Shown: piece by piece, positions 35,019 to 46,925 of the stretch
Layout of the letters: every line of letters begins with the position of its first letter
Position numbering within the stretch: position 1 is the stretch's first letter
Source of the DNA: Ampelomyces quisqualis
Lineage: Eukaryota; Ascomycota; Dothideomycetes; Pleosporales; Phaeosphaeriaceae
Length of the DNA: 64,000 nt
Direction: 5' to 3'
Assembly (NCBI GenBank): GCA_018398575.1
Contig: JAGTXZ010000003.1
Span: 1,116,001 to 1,180,000 of the forward strand
Made by a program: the position numbers and the translations under genes
The notes under the pieces: model-generated
The model's input: only the letters and a program-made list of their open reading frames with translations
Databases searched by the model: none
What the model was told of the DNA's origin: nothing

Positions 35019-36976
35019 TCACTTGTCGCTCGGTTGTGAGATCATCTGCTGCCAGTGAACAAGATCTCGGCTCAGATAGTCCATCATCTGCGTGGTACTG
35101 AGATGCTTGAACTTCTCAAGATCAGTTACGTCTCTATCGATCTCCTCCTGTGCTGGTGCACCGTTTTGTGTAGCCGTTGTGGGTTGGACAGCTGGAGCGG
35201 CGGGCTTTTCCCCTGCCATCTCCACTTGCCGTTGCGCAATGTAGTTCTGCATCTGGCCCGCTGGTCGCCGGATATCGTTCCAGGACAGCTTTTGTAACCG
35301 CCAGTTCTTTGTCTTGGCGGGCTTTCCGCCAGCAGCTCCATCGCTACTATCGTGTCCGTTGAGTGCACCATTCGTAGCACTTGCTTGTGGCGAATTGGGA
35401 GTGTCTGCGGGCGACGCGCCATTCGTAGCAGGTACAGCAGTATCTCGCGAATATTGATTGCGGCCAAGCCTGCCACGTGCTCTTTGCGGCGGGCGTCCGC
35501 CTCTTCGTGGAGCCGGCGCTGGTCGAGGCTCTGAGGTTGGTACTTCTGTAGGCGCAGATTCGGATACCACCGCAGGCATGATCGACTCTTCGTTTGGAGT
35601 GGGTGTGGGAGTGGCCTCCAGAGCTTCGTTTTCTGCTGGTTGTCAGCCAACATTCACACAGAGATGCTAGGGCGTTACGTACCGTCGCCTTTCCTTCGTT
35701 CTGCTCGTCCCTTTCGCCTATTCGCGGCTTCGGTGCGCTCCTTGTCGCGATCTTTCTCGCGTTGTTCTTTCTGATGCTGACTTCGAGCTGCAGCACCACG
35801 TGGTTTTTGCTTGGGTGCAGACGCTTTTGTACTGTCGTCCTCTTCCGACTCTAGGACAGGTGAATTGCTGGGTGAGCGGGAGCTCGTACGCTGCCGTTTG
35901 ATCTCTTGTTTGGTCCTGTGACAAACCTTGTCAGCTTCTGCGCAATCTTATCATGCACCACAACAGGGTTCACTCACTCCTCGCTATCCTCGCGACTTCT
36001 CTTCTTGCGGGTGCCGTTCTCCGAAGGCAGGGCACCCTCATGTTTGCTCTCTTCAATGACCTTCCTCAAAACCTCGTCTTCATCATAGGCCGCCCTGCTG
36101 TTCATTGTAGACCGTCGTTTGCCAAATGAGTCAACGCTTGCTCGAGAACTGCGATCCTTGTCTCTGCCCGATTGCTTCTCGGTATCTTTCGAGACGGAGC
36201 CCTTGGGGGTCTTGCCATGTTGCTGATCGTAGACGGGGATGTAGCGGGAATACTTCTGGCTGTAGCAAGAAAAGTCAGTGTGGCTCTTGTACGACATGAA
36301 ATGCCCTCAACCGTGGGCGGGCCATCTTGGCATCTTCAATCAAACGGAGAAGCCCGACAAGAGTGCCAGGGCGCTTGCTGCGGCAAACAGCGACTGGGAG
36401 GGAAACTCACCCTTTTGGGCTTGCCATGACCTTGTGAAGGTCTTTTCTGCACTGCTCGCAAAAGTACTCATCAGGGCTGGCTTCCTCTTGCATGATGCCA
36501 ACGCAGCCGCCGTGCTGCCAGACCTTGCAGACGTCGCATTGGATGAACAGACCACCCAGATCGTCACCCTGCATGTCGGCGTCTGAGAGAAGAGAGCCTG
36601 GCTTGCCTGCGTCCGATGGCAGGCCCGGGTACTCTTGGTAGCCACAGATGCAGCGTGTGACTTCGTCTTCCTCGGCCATGTCGTCATCGAGGTCATCTTC
36701 GAGCTTCGCAATGCCGTCTTCGTCGTTGTCTTGTTCACGCGTACGGCGCCGGGTCAGCGGTGGCTCGATCTGCGCATCGAGGGTGGGCTCCTCCGGCTCT
36801 TCTGAAGAGAGCGAATGCGGGGTCAAGGATTTCCGCGGCGAAGTCTGCTTATTGTTTAGTCTTCCGATACGGTCGTTGCGCGACGAGGAGCCAGAGGACG
36901 AAGAGACGCTGGGTGCAGTCCCGACGCCGGGCGGGGGCTGGGTGGTGCGCGCTCGCGATGACCTGCGCGGAGACAT
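35019..36976 (-). CDS. PHD-finger protein, Cti6-type (Rpd3L histone deacetylase complex)
   Basis: Four exons: 36976-36411, 36259-35978, 35915-35683 and 35632-35019; spliced 1,695 nt, 564 residues. The ATG at 36976 (MSPRRSSRART) is the first in frame. A C4HC3 PHD finger spans residues 109-176: C109, C111, C147, C150, H155, C158, C173, C176, with the insert between the first and second pairs and the FIQCDVCKVWQHGGCVGI core typical of Cti6. An acidic stretch (residues 84-106) precedes it. The rest is low-complexity and basic (KDRDKERTEAANRRKGRAER in exon 3), ending in a conserved-looking LEKFKHLSTTQMMDYLSRDL helix. In yeast Cti6 links Rpd3L to the Cyc8-Tup1 corepressor; a nuclear chromatin role is inferred here. 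Confidence 0.82.
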
Positions 36977-37798
36977 TGCGATACAGCTGCTCCTCGGCTT
37001 TAGACTGCTGACTATCGAGACGTCGATTGAAGGACGGCCCAAGTGTCGGATGGGGGTGCGTGTGCTTCAGCGAGTTCTGGGAGGACAGGCGGGGAGAGGC
37101 AGCTTGGACCCGTCAGATGCGCAGTGGGCTCTTCAAAGGATGGCGACGGCGTAGATTGGCGTCGAGGAACGAATGCCGAGGTGCGAAGGAAGCATCATCT
37201 GGGACCAGAGACGGGTCTGGGGTGCTGTACGAGGGCAATGGAGTGGGGAGAGACGAGCTGGGCGGCGGGAGGGAAAATGGACCGAGTCCTTCACCAGGAG
37301 CGGGCGGAACGCGAGAAAGCGCGGTGCGTCGACCGTGCGCCCGCCGTAGCCCTGGACACGTGACCTCCGTGTCCGATGAGCGCATCTGCCCTTGGTGTCC
37401 TGCAAGGAAGCCGCGTGCGCATGGTTGAAGCATGGTAAAGAGCCGGACAACGACATCTGGGCAGAAAGAGCAGGTTGCTGGCTGGGTGGCGGGGGTATCG
37501 AGCGAAGAGGGTGAGGGGTACAGACGCTGCTGGCAGAAGAACCGTGTTGCGATTCAGAGTGGTGCACGAAGCAGGCACGCTTGCCCGCTCACGATTCCCG
37601 GCTCGTGCTTAGCGCCCCTTCATAAGCGATGAAACGGGTCGGGTCAGAGCACACAATGCCCGGCAAAGTCGCCCATCAATACATGGCTGGACTAAGCAGT
37701 CAGGGTAGCTTGGCAGGAAAAGAGTCGTGAACCATTCTGCAAAAAACAACTGCGGTATCAAAACAGAAAACTATGCCCAAGGTATCTAATGCACTCAA
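36977..37798. other. Promoter of the PHD gene and 3' flank of the catalase gene
   Basis: 822 bp without a supported gene; both neighbours are on the minus strand. Confidence 0.4.
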
Positions 37799-39577
37799 CT
37801 ACGCAGTCACTCCGTTTCCGTTCCGATAATGCTCCGCGTGTGTGCCTGGGACCGGCGCACCGTTTGCGCCCTTCTTCTTGTTGACACCGGCTGCGGGCCT
37901 CAGCTTCTCATCCTTGGCCATGCCGTTGATGGTGCCGAGGAAGGTGAGTTCACTGATGCCCCTGTATCCCTCAACACCGGTCGCCTTCTCAAGCCTCGAC
38001 GCCATGTCCTCGGAGACCTCCCTGAAGATGGTGATCTGGCGCTTGATGATTTCCTTGTCTGTACAGTTCTCCATGTGCCCACTGATGTTGTTGATCCAGC
38101 GCTCCTTGGCGTCAGCGTCAAAGACCTTCTCCCACAATGCACGAGGTGCATTGAAGTCCTCTGGTCGGATTTCGGACAGGAAGGTGACAGCCTCGCCTAC
38201 AAATTTGCCGTGTACCTTGTCGAGATTGACGGAGCGAGCACGAAGACCCACAGGCTCGATGGACGAGAAGTAGTTGGGTCGAGCGCCCTGGTTGTAGAAG
38301 GCCATAGAGCCATCGCGCTGGAAATTGGCCATGCGGTATGGCACGCGGGGCTGATTAACTGGCAACTGCTGATAGTTGACACCAATGCGGTGGCGGTGGG
38401 TATCGGGGTAACTAAAAAGACTTGGTTTTTATTAGCCAATAATCGTTCTAGTCCATGTGGGAAGTGCCTACCGTGACTGCAGGACGGGATCAGCCGATGG
38501 CTCGATACCAGGCACCAAATGCGCAGGGTTGAAAGCAATCTGTTCAATCTCCGCGAAGTAGTTCTTGACGTTCTCGTTGAGTGTGAATTCTCCAACCTTT
38601 CGAAGAGGGAACTGGCCCTGTGGCCAGACATGCGTAAGGTCAAAAACGTTGATGCCCTGCTTCTCCCAGACTTCTTCGGCCTGTTTGGCCGTCATAGTCT
38701 GGACCATGACGTCCCAGCCAGGGAAGTCACCCTTCTCGATCGATTGATACAGGTCCTTGGTAGAGAAATCGGGTCCATAGTTGAAAGAGTCTTCTTGTGT
38801 GATGAAGTCGGTGCCTTGTCGTGACTTGAAGTGTAGCTGCATGTAGACCCAGTCGCCGTTCTTGTTGACGAGTTTGTGCGTGTGGCCAATGTAGCCGTGC
38901 ATCTTGCGGTAGCCCTTGGGAATACCACGATCTCCGAAGAGGACCATAAACTGATGAACGGACTCGGGGTTGTGGCAGGCGTACTCCCAGAACGCGGTCG
39001 AATCGTCAGCATGCGTAAGATGGGTCGCGGGATTTCGCTTTTGTGTGTGAATGAAGACCGGGAACTTGGCGGGATCCCTCAGGAAGAAGACGGGTGTATT
39101 ATTGGCGACAACATCCCAGTTGCCTTCCTCGGTCCTAAACTTCACTGAGAAGCCTCGAGGATCGCGAGCGCAGTCATGAGACCCTGATTCGCCACCAACG
39201 GTTGAGAATCGGACTGATACTGGACAAGACTTTCCAGCCTGGAAGAGATCCGCCATGCAAAGATCGTCCAAGGGATCGGTTGTCTTGTAGACGCCATGTG
39301 CACCAGCGCCCTTTGCGTGGACAACACGCTCGGGAATGCGCTCACGGTCGAAATGTGACAGGAGGTCAACGAGGTGGAAGTCCTGAAGAAGTAGAGGACC
39401 ATTGTCTCCTACCCGCTGTACCTCGTAGGGGTGAGGGTATGGCACGCCATTGCTGGTGGTGTAGACTGTCTGCTCGCTCGTAGAATTGCGGTCATCTTCG
39501 TAGCTACGCATCGCCGGGTTTGGATTGCCGTTTGTGTGGCCATTTGTGCTGTTTGAGTGTCCGTTCATGATTGGCAT
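37799..39577 (-). CDS. Monofunctional heme catalase, small-subunit type
   Basis: Breaks down hydrogen peroxide. Two exons, 39577-38472 and 38420-37799; 1,728 nt, 575 residues. The acceptor at 38421 is chosen over an in-frame one at 38412 because only it restores the heme-ligand signature RLFSYPDTHRHRIG; the other would delete LFS. The distal catalytic His lies at about 87 (RIPERVVHAKGAGAHG), Asn at about 160 (VVANNTPVFFLRDP), and the proximal Tyr at about 373. Length and absence of a C-terminal extension match small-subunit fungal catalases. The first 30 residues are Asn/Gly/Ser-rich, with no signal peptide. The C-terminus (GNGVTA) is not a PTS1, so location is probably cytosolic. Divergent from the first BTB gene across 1.4 kb. 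Confidence 0.94.
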
Positions 39578-40971
39578 TGGTATGTGAATGTAAAAGCAAT
39601 TTATTCAAATCTGCAAGGTAAGCCATGTATCTTCACGCCCAGACTTCTTTCTTATACCAAAAGAAGTTCATCGATGATGTCGCCGCCACATCGGGATCTC
39701 GCGTGGAGCCTACCATCATGATTGCGCCAAGCATGATGTTCTCGATGACGATTGCTGAGATCTCGCTAGGTCAGCCTATCACGCAATAGGGAAAATACAA
39801 TCTGGGCCAGATTGTGCATGGTTGACATGCTGGAAGCAGAAAATCGGGCGATATGCTCGCAAGGATCGATGCTTGGGCATTTTCCTGGTGCCGGCAATGA
39901 CAACAACCTTGCCTTCATTGGCCGGCAAGGGATGCACATCACCGTGTCATGTCTAGAGGCACGGTATTACCAATGGGCCATGGACCGGACAAGATGGCGA
40001 AAGAGAACTGGCGTTGTGAGGCGCTGACAGCATTTGCCATTAGCGTTTGGGCTCTGACGTCACCACTGCAATGGGATTCGAGAAAGTCGGTCAACGCTCG
40101 GCATTTGTCGACATTGAACTTGAGATTACCATGTTTCTGAGCAACAATACCCTCTGGAAACACGTACTTCAAACGTGATTGGGGCAAAGCTCTTGAGCCT
40201 GCACTCAGAAGTGGCGATTCTTCCAGAGTTCAGAACTTGACCCCCCATACTGTACGGCGTATTTTCAAAACTCAAGCTCTCACAAAGCCAGTAACGGGGC
40301 TCCTCGAAGCGAGGTCGAAGCACGCTTGACCGCAAGGCTCACATTCATGATGTGCAGGAGGCAACGCGGTCCAATCCATCCAATCCCTAACAATTCTAGC
40401 CAGCTAATGGACACGAGCATAGTGTTGGCTTCGGCAAGAAGGAAGGATGCCAGCTTCAGAACACTCTACTTGAGTCTTGAGCCAGCATCAGCTGCCACGA
40501 CAGAATGAGCTGAGCTGTGAGCGAAGAATGGATGGAGCTTCCCCACAGTCTTTCCCCAGTCCCGGCGGCGACCGGCTGTTCACATTCCACCACGCGGCAT
40601 TCAGCACTATCGATAACCGCAAAACCTGGGTCACACGATGCCAAGCCCAATCAAGCGACAGCTCCTCATTGGTGGGTTGCATCCTTTTCATATGACATGC
40701 GACGACGCACATACCGATGCCGGAATCTAGGTGGACTTTTCCATCTATCCATCTTTACTACTTTCCACACACAATGGGTGGTTTTGGATTCTGGTGTTTG
40801 ACTGCCGATCGCACTCATGTATATACAATATGCCGCCCGCAAGGCCTTGACCTGGTTTTGCCGCCCAGCTCGCCTGGACTCAAGTTGAGAAGCAACAGTC
40901 CGATCACACAGCCTTCGCCGGTTTTGGAGACATCAATCGCAAAACGTCTTACAAGACACTGAGTTGCCAAT
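39578..40971. other. Divergent intergenic region between the catalase and a BTB gene
   Basis: 1.4 kb shared upstream region. No supported gene on either strand. Confidence 0.45.
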
Positions 40972-42145
40972 ATGTTTGTGACGGTGTACGTGTCTCCCTC
41001 GGTACATTTCCCCCATGTGCTGACTCTTCACCCAGGTCGCCAATAGATCTCTACAGTCGTCCCAAGCAATATAGCGTCAGTCGTCAAGAAACGGCGTCAC
41101 GGTTATCCACAGTGTCTTCAGATGCCTCCTCTCTGCATCGCACTTCATCAACGACATCAAATGCTTCAACCTCGGCATCTTCGATATCCTCCACAGAAAC
41201 ACGGAAGACGCAGCATCGAAGATCAGTCTCCGGGAGTGCTTTTCATCTTCTGCCGAGAGCATTTCAACCATGGCATAAGAAATCGCAATCACAATCGCAA
41301 TCACCAACCAGTCCTACATCGCACGCACGGTCGTTCTCGCACCCCATCCCGCGAGCCCATCAATCACTCCCGCCGCCGCCGCCTCCACCACAGCAACGTC
41401 CACGCCAGCCACCACCAAGACCGAAGCGGCCATCGCAGGAAACGCTACGTTGTAGCGAGCCTCAGGTGACTTCGCCAGCCCTAGAACCCTCTCCCGCCAT
41501 GCAGTGGCAGTGTTCGGACCTGGTTGTTCGCTGTAAGGGGGACGTCTATCACGTGGATCACACTATCATGTGTTATCACTCCAAGTGGTTTGCGAGGATA
41601 TGTGCCATCATGAGATCATCCGTAAGTTGCGCTCACGCAAGCTTCCAAGACGAATGATTGACGAGTACCAGAAATCAGCCAAAAGTGTTGTCGACCTCAG
41701 CGCAGACGACCCAGGTGCTGTCGCTGCAATGATGCAGTACTGTTACCAGCTCGACTACACGTGCAAATCTACAGATTCAAATCCAGCGATAGACGAAGTG
41801 GCCGATCTTCGTCCGCACATTAATATATATATGCTAGCTGAGCGTTATGGCATAGCAGGACTCAAACAGCTTGCACTGGAAAAGTTTGAGAGCCTCGCGA
41901 CGACTGTGCTGATGGTCAACGGCAATGAAAGAACACTGTTGAGAGCTGTGCGTGCCATCTACGAGCCATCTCGCCGGGCTAATGCGGATGAGCTTCGACA
42001 AGTGGCGATTATGATTTGCGCCAACAATGTGGAAGACTTCATTTCGGGTAGCCATACAACGATGGCGCTGGTGTTCGAGTCGATGGATGAGCTGCCAGAG
42101 TTTCGAGCCGACTTATTCGAGGAGATGTCGTCACGATGGAAGTGA
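40972..42145 (+). CDS. BTB/POZ domain protein 1
   Basis: Three exons: 40972-40985 (MFVTV), 41036-41621 and 41672-42145; 1,074 nt, 357 residues. The very short first exon is supported because the frame joins as V-S-P-I-D-L-Y-S, and no other ATG precedes the long Ser-rich stretch. Residues about 25-140 are Ser/Pro/Gln-rich, with a poly-Pro run. The BTB fold starts at WQCSDLVVRCKGDVYHVDHT and continues MCYHSKWFARI, then VVDLSADDPGAVAAMMQYCY and the helical INIYMLAERYGIAGLKQLAL segment. The C-terminal helices end EFRADLFEEMSSRWK. Fungal BTB proteins of this kind are often called adaptor-like; no Kelch, MATH or zinc-finger domain is present, so partner and role are unknown. Confidence 0.8.
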
Positions 42146-42670
42146 TCGAACGGTTTCCGGTGGTAAAAAAAGGCGTTGGTGGGTTTTGTTTAGGCTGTTC
42201 GCTGTTGGAATTATATTCCCCGACGACAATCGCTACTTTCTTTGTGGTCATTATTATTCCTGGCACAACACATGATGGTGGGCGAAAGTGGTTGCCTTAC
42301 GGCAAGTTGCGAAACATTCACTTCGATCATCTGAACGGATTTCTTGTTTATACAACGCGGAGCTTGGCGCAACGAGGCTGAGCCCCAGCAAATTCTACAC
42401 ACACTTAACACATGGTGCGTATACTATACGCAAGTAATCGCACAATTTACTTAAACTGCATAGCGTCCTTCACCTTGGTTATTTACTCATGTTGTGTATC
42501 TGGAATTCGCTTTCACTTGTGCTCACACGCGCTATTATCGCGTGCAACACGCGAGGTACGCGCTATTGTAGTGCCTGAAGTAACATTCACTTTGACATGC
42601 TGGTTGAGCCAACATAAAAGTCTTTCCACACAGTAAACCTCTTCAACTTCTTGTCCACCTACCTCGACAC
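42146..42670. other. Intergenic between two BTB genes
   Basis: Probably the 3' UTR of BTB 1 and the promoter of BTB 2. No gene seen. Confidence 0.4.
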
Positions 42671-44251
42671 ATGCTCACCCACAATAGCTTGTTCGATCCA
42701 AAAGCAGCTACTTTCAGTCGCCAACCCGCAAAAGGTACGCAGAAAGGTTCAAGAATGACTAATCACCAGCGAAAACGCGGCTACAGTCAAGCCTTCCAGC
42801 TCGCCATGAACACTCGCCAGGCCCAGATACCTAGGACCATGACCGCCAAGTCCCTGTCTGAGAGGTCGACTCCTATTCGTCTAGACCACTCCAACAAAGA
42901 GAACAGCTCTCCGTTCGACCAGGACAAGAACCATGCCGCTCGCAGTGGCGATGAGGCTTCCCAGCTCCACTTCCACTGGCCACCGGGTCTGACTCCGTGC
43001 CCTCAGCAGCAAGTCGCAAAGGCGCGTAGCCAGCCACTCCAACCATTGATTCAATTGCCATTGAGCGATTTCAAGGCTCACGGACAGCCGTTGTTGCCTA
43101 CTGGTCGTGATGGCTTTCGTCCTGAACTCACCTTGGGCTCCACCCCACCGGAAGATGGTGATATTCTCGGGTTCATGGACTCGGAGCCTGGTCCCACCAT
43201 CTTCGAGGACAAATGGACCTCAAATGAGATGTCTCTGCCTCCTGCGGGCCCTTTGACACCAAGTGAGCTTCCGATGGAAGATCTGTCTCTTGTCGATGTC
43301 CCGAGTCAAAATTATGCCATGATCAATGTTCCGAGTCGTCCACTGCCGGAGGTGCCTACCCAACCCTTCATCCCGCGCAATCGGACGACTGTGCATGTAG
43401 GACCATCGGTTTACTGGGCAGGGTGAGTCCACCTAAGTCTCTCACATGTGAAACCGTCTGACATCCATACAGTTCCTTCTCGACCATCCTGCCCGAAGAC
43501 ATCATCATCGTCTTCGCCAAAGGCAAACAAGTCGTCAAAGTCAAAAAGTATCCTCTGTGTGCTGCATCCCGGTTCTTCAAGTCCATTCTCGACTTCCCGT
43601 TCCGTGTAAGACCCGCCTTCACTCTCACACTCACCTTGTACATTCAACATGCTGACGTCCCCATCCTAGCCCGGCCACATCCCCATCGTCCGTCTCCGCG
43701 ATGACTTCCCCTACGGCATCCATGCCATGCTCACCTTCATCGACCGCGGCACATACACAGTCCAGCCCCGCATGCGCGCCGAATATCCCACAGCTACCAT
43801 GCTCGACCTGCATATCCACGCATACCTCGCTGGCACGAAATACGCCGTCCCCGAACTCGCAAACTACGCGCGTAAGGAATACATTGCGCTCGGCGACATG
43901 TCCTTGCAGACGGTCTTTGACAACAACCTCAATGTCTCGCGCGACGTCATGGCTCTCGACCCATTCCGCCCCGATCGAGCAGCCGGCACGGCCATTGTCA
44001 AGGCGTTCCTCGAGTCGTTGGCCATGTTGTGGCGTAACACGCCGAACCGCGGTGATCAATTGCGCGCGCAGGTTGTGGAGCTGCTGAAGCATCGTCTTAC
44101 GAGGTTGGTCAAGGTGCCGTTCTTTGGCACGTTGATGCGTGAGGTTCCGGATCTTGGCAGAGATATAGAGGATGCGCTTGGAGATGATGGATTGGCGGTT
44201 GTGACGTTCTGCGTTAACGAGGGCGAAAAAGGTGCGGTTCGGTTCTCTTGA
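42671..44251 (+). CDS. BTB/POZ-like protein 2 with long disordered N-terminus
   Basis: Three exons: 42671-43422, 43473-43605 and 43670-44251; 1,467 nt, 488 residues. The N-terminal 250 residues look disordered and are rich in Pro, Ser and Gln, with short acidic patches (PPEDGDILGFMDSEPG). The BTB-like core begins SFSTILPEDIIIVFAKGKQV, then YPLCAASRFFKSILDFPFR, and in exon 3 VRLRDDFPYGIHAMLTFIDR and LHIHAYLAGTKYAVPELANY. The C-terminal tail of helices resembles that of BTB protein 1. The BTB similarity is weaker than in its neighbours, but the order S-F/F-ILDFPF, D-P-G--AML-F and A-KY-V--L--YA is the BTB pattern. Same strand as BTB 1, 525 bp downstream. Confidence 0.7.
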
Positions 44252-44800
44252 GTATAAAGGGGTTGCCAGGAAGTGATTTGGGTCCGAAAGTCTTGATGGG
44301 GAATGATGGAAGGTTGGGTACGAGATGATGGTGGGCTCTTGATGACGCTCCTATGCAAGTTTGAGTTACTAAAAAAGTCTGGCGTTGATTGTTTTGAAGT
44401 GGGGTTTGGTAAGATCAGACCTCTTTTGAGCATTGGGTTGATTGATAGTCGCCTAAGGTGATGGTTGTTTTGAAGATTGCATGCTTTTTGCTCAACATAA
44501 TCCACTGACTGCGCACGACAAAAAGCCCTGATAATAATGTCACTTTGACAACCATCACGGTACTGAGCCACAGAGGACACATGAGCAATCTCAGAAAAAA
44601 GTGACTATCACCGCGTAATAGTTATGAGAGAGAAACAAATTTCTGGAACCGATATCAAATCGTGATATTTCAACGACCAATCCACCTGCTTAGCCGCAAA
44701 GCCATAGCACCAACGCTTCACCCAACCCGCACAGAATTCAGAGCGACACGGCGTCTCTCTATCATCCAGTCGCCCCCGGGGATTCCACTCCCACCAAACC
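44252..44800. other. Intergenic between convergent genes
   Basis: No supported gene. Confidence 0.4.
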
Positions 44801-45198
44801 TCAAGCACAATGAAGACAACTAGCCTCCCAAAAGCCCACAGGTATAGCATCATTCCCGCTCCACCCAACCGTCTGACCAAAAACCTCATCGTATTTCCTG
44901 CATACCCACATCGTCAGCCTCCCATTATATCCCGACATCAATATACTCACACGCCGTCTTTGAAGATAAGGCACCAATCAGTCGGCAGCTTCCTCCCCGT
45001 GGATGCAAAGCCACCACAACCAGGGGCAAAGCGGCATATGCTTGCGCAGCGCGCGACGTCTATCTGCATGGGCGGTTGGACTAAGATGTCTGAAGCAGCG
45101 GGGTTGTCGAAGCTGTACATGCCGCGGCGAGCGCACGAGGGCATGACGGCTCGTACAGCGGCACTAACGAGAAGAGGGAGGAGAAGTGTGGGGAGCAT
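44801..45198 (-). CDS. Small secreted Cys-rich protein, effector-like
   Basis: Two exons, 45198-44951 and 44897-44801, joined by a GTGAGT..TGCAG intron; 345 nt, 114 residues. The ATG at 45196-45198 opens a clear signal peptide (MLPTLLLPLLVSAAVRA), cleavage probably after residue 17-19. The mature part of about 95 residues has seven cysteines: PSC, ARC, SIC, PGC, DWC, ASC and LHC. The spacing C-x3-C, x5, C followed by FA....DWCLIF resembles a PAN/apple-like core (C-x3-C, then C--F, then C-IF), but I would not assign the family firmly. The frame is invisible as one ORF because exon 2 lies in another frame. It sits between two BTB genes with no sign of co-regulation. Function unknown. Confidence 0.65.
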
Positions 45199-45481
45199 GA
45201 TGGGCGAGTATCACGAAATCGCATGGACCGATGTAATTGGGACTACGAAGGAAGTTGGGATCAGCGAGGGTGTCGCGTGTTCTTGTATACCTGGAGAACA
45301 TTCCAGGCCAGGTCGTGGCAATATTCAGCGTTGACTACGTGGGGAAGTACCTGCGCCACCCCGAACCTGTTTGTGTGCGGTGCTTCTAATCATAGTACGT
45401 TCGCTGGCACTGCGTACTCATCCCTTCCCTTGTCGCCTAGATGTGTATTGTCTTAGTGCTAGTGTGAGGAAAAATGGACAT

Positions 45482-46336
45482 TTAGCTAGACTCACGATCC
45501 ACTTCCTCAAAGATGTCCGGATGCTCTTCTAGCCAAGACCTCACGTCACCGTCGTCTACCCATAGCCCAGGATGTGCGAACAATATATCGATCAGTAGCT
45601 TTCTGACTCCACGATCCTCGTCAGGTGTGGTTGAGAATGCCAATTCCAGCGCATTCCTCAGCTTGATACGCTTATCATTCCAGTAGACATGCAGCACGTC
45701 CATGACGCCCTGGCGCGCGAAGGCCTTCAAGTCTGCCATGTCGAAGTAGTCTGCTAGTGCATACACGTGTATGTGCGGAAGCAGGTGTGCAGGCGCTAAG
45801 ACTTTGCCAGCGGCAGCGCACTTGCGCTTCAAGATGCGAGCCCTGAGGATATCACGTTCGAAACTAGCGCGGGCGTGATTGCAAAAGCCGGTGAGAGGGA
45901 TGTTGTCGCCTAGCGGAAGGACGTATTTGCCGATGTACATGAAGTCTAGGGTGTACTGTAGGATACGTCGGCTTACATCTTCGAGTGAAACTTTGTTGAT
46001 GTTTGCTTCCTAGAGATATTGATCAGCGTCGAAGCCAAAGAAGTCTTTCAGTATCTACCCTACCTTTCCGTCGAAGCGGAACATGCGCGCAAAGTAAGGG
46101 CAAGATTCGACCAGGATAGATTTGTGTGCTTTGATATTCCCGCCGTTGCAGGCGATCGTGAAGTCAGCGGTCGCATCTTCTATGGAGAGCGTGGGAGTTG
46201 CCTCGACTGCCGGCTTCTTGGTTGGTGTTTTGGGTACTGGTATGTCTGCATTGACAGTGCGTGGTGCAGGAGTGACGAGTGTAGATTCTAGCTTATCATC
46301 ATTGGCGTTAGCTGTGACGAAGTCTGGTCGATCCAT
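45482..46336 (-). CDS. BTB/POZ domain protein 3
   Basis: Two exons, 46336-46064 and 46009-45482, with a GTAGGG..CTCTAG intron; 801 nt, 266 residues from MDRPDFVTAN. A Thr/Pro/Lys-rich N-terminal 50 residues lead into a canonical BTB: IEDATADFTIACNGGNIKAH, KSILVESCPYFARMFRFDGK, then across the splice EANINKVSLEDVSRRILQYT and LDFMYIGKY. A helical segment follows, HIHVYALADYFDMADLKAFA, the usual BTB/speckle-type extension. No second domain. This is the clearest BTB of the three neighbouring genes and the only one on the minus strand. Confidence 0.88.
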
Positions 46337-46925
46337 AATGTATTCGTCGGTGCAGGCTCAAGACCGAAGAAGAGCAGTACTGTCGTATGAGAAGTCAGAG
46401 AGAATGTGAGAGTTAAGTTGTAAAATCTGTTTGAAGTGCGAGGATAGCGGGGGTGCAAGTGAATGACAAGTGAAGAGCGGCCGGTAGTGAAAGTGAGTTG
46501 ATATAGTTGGGTATAGATTCCTGAAATACTGGCCCCAGAAAGCTCAGTGAATATCTGCTTTCCGTACTCTTCATCTGAATCGAAACGCTCCTACATCCTC
46601 AACGTCGATATCATGAGCTTCACCGAGAAGTCGGGTTGCAAATTAAAGCGTACTCGACAAGCACATTACGAATTTCGAGAAGCACGTTGCGAAGTAACGT
46701 GGGAAGACCCACAGAGGTCATATCTCATCCGGGACTCCAGTAGGACGAATATTGAATCATTTCTTTCAGTTTACTCTTCATTGGGATGTCAAGAAACGCA
46801 TGTTAGTGTCTTCTGTAGGCGACCCGCAACGTCTCAATCGGAGATGAAATCTTTGGATGACTAAGCTAGCTCTACTCCGCTTCTGTCCTAGCTTCAGGCT
46901 CCCGCGGTCGCCCTACTACGTCTAT
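46337..46925. other. Intergenic, upstream of BTB 3
   Basis: A 105-codon plus-strand frame here has no recognisable feature; treated as non-coding. Confidence 0.4.

Noticed and set aside
36648..37154. Long plus-strand frame opposite the PHD exon
   Set aside because: Shadow of the low-complexity acidic and Ser-rich coding on the minus strand.
44810..45334. A 174-codon plus-strand frame
   Set aside because: It is the antisense of the spliced secreted-protein gene, which has a signal peptide and a proper intron.
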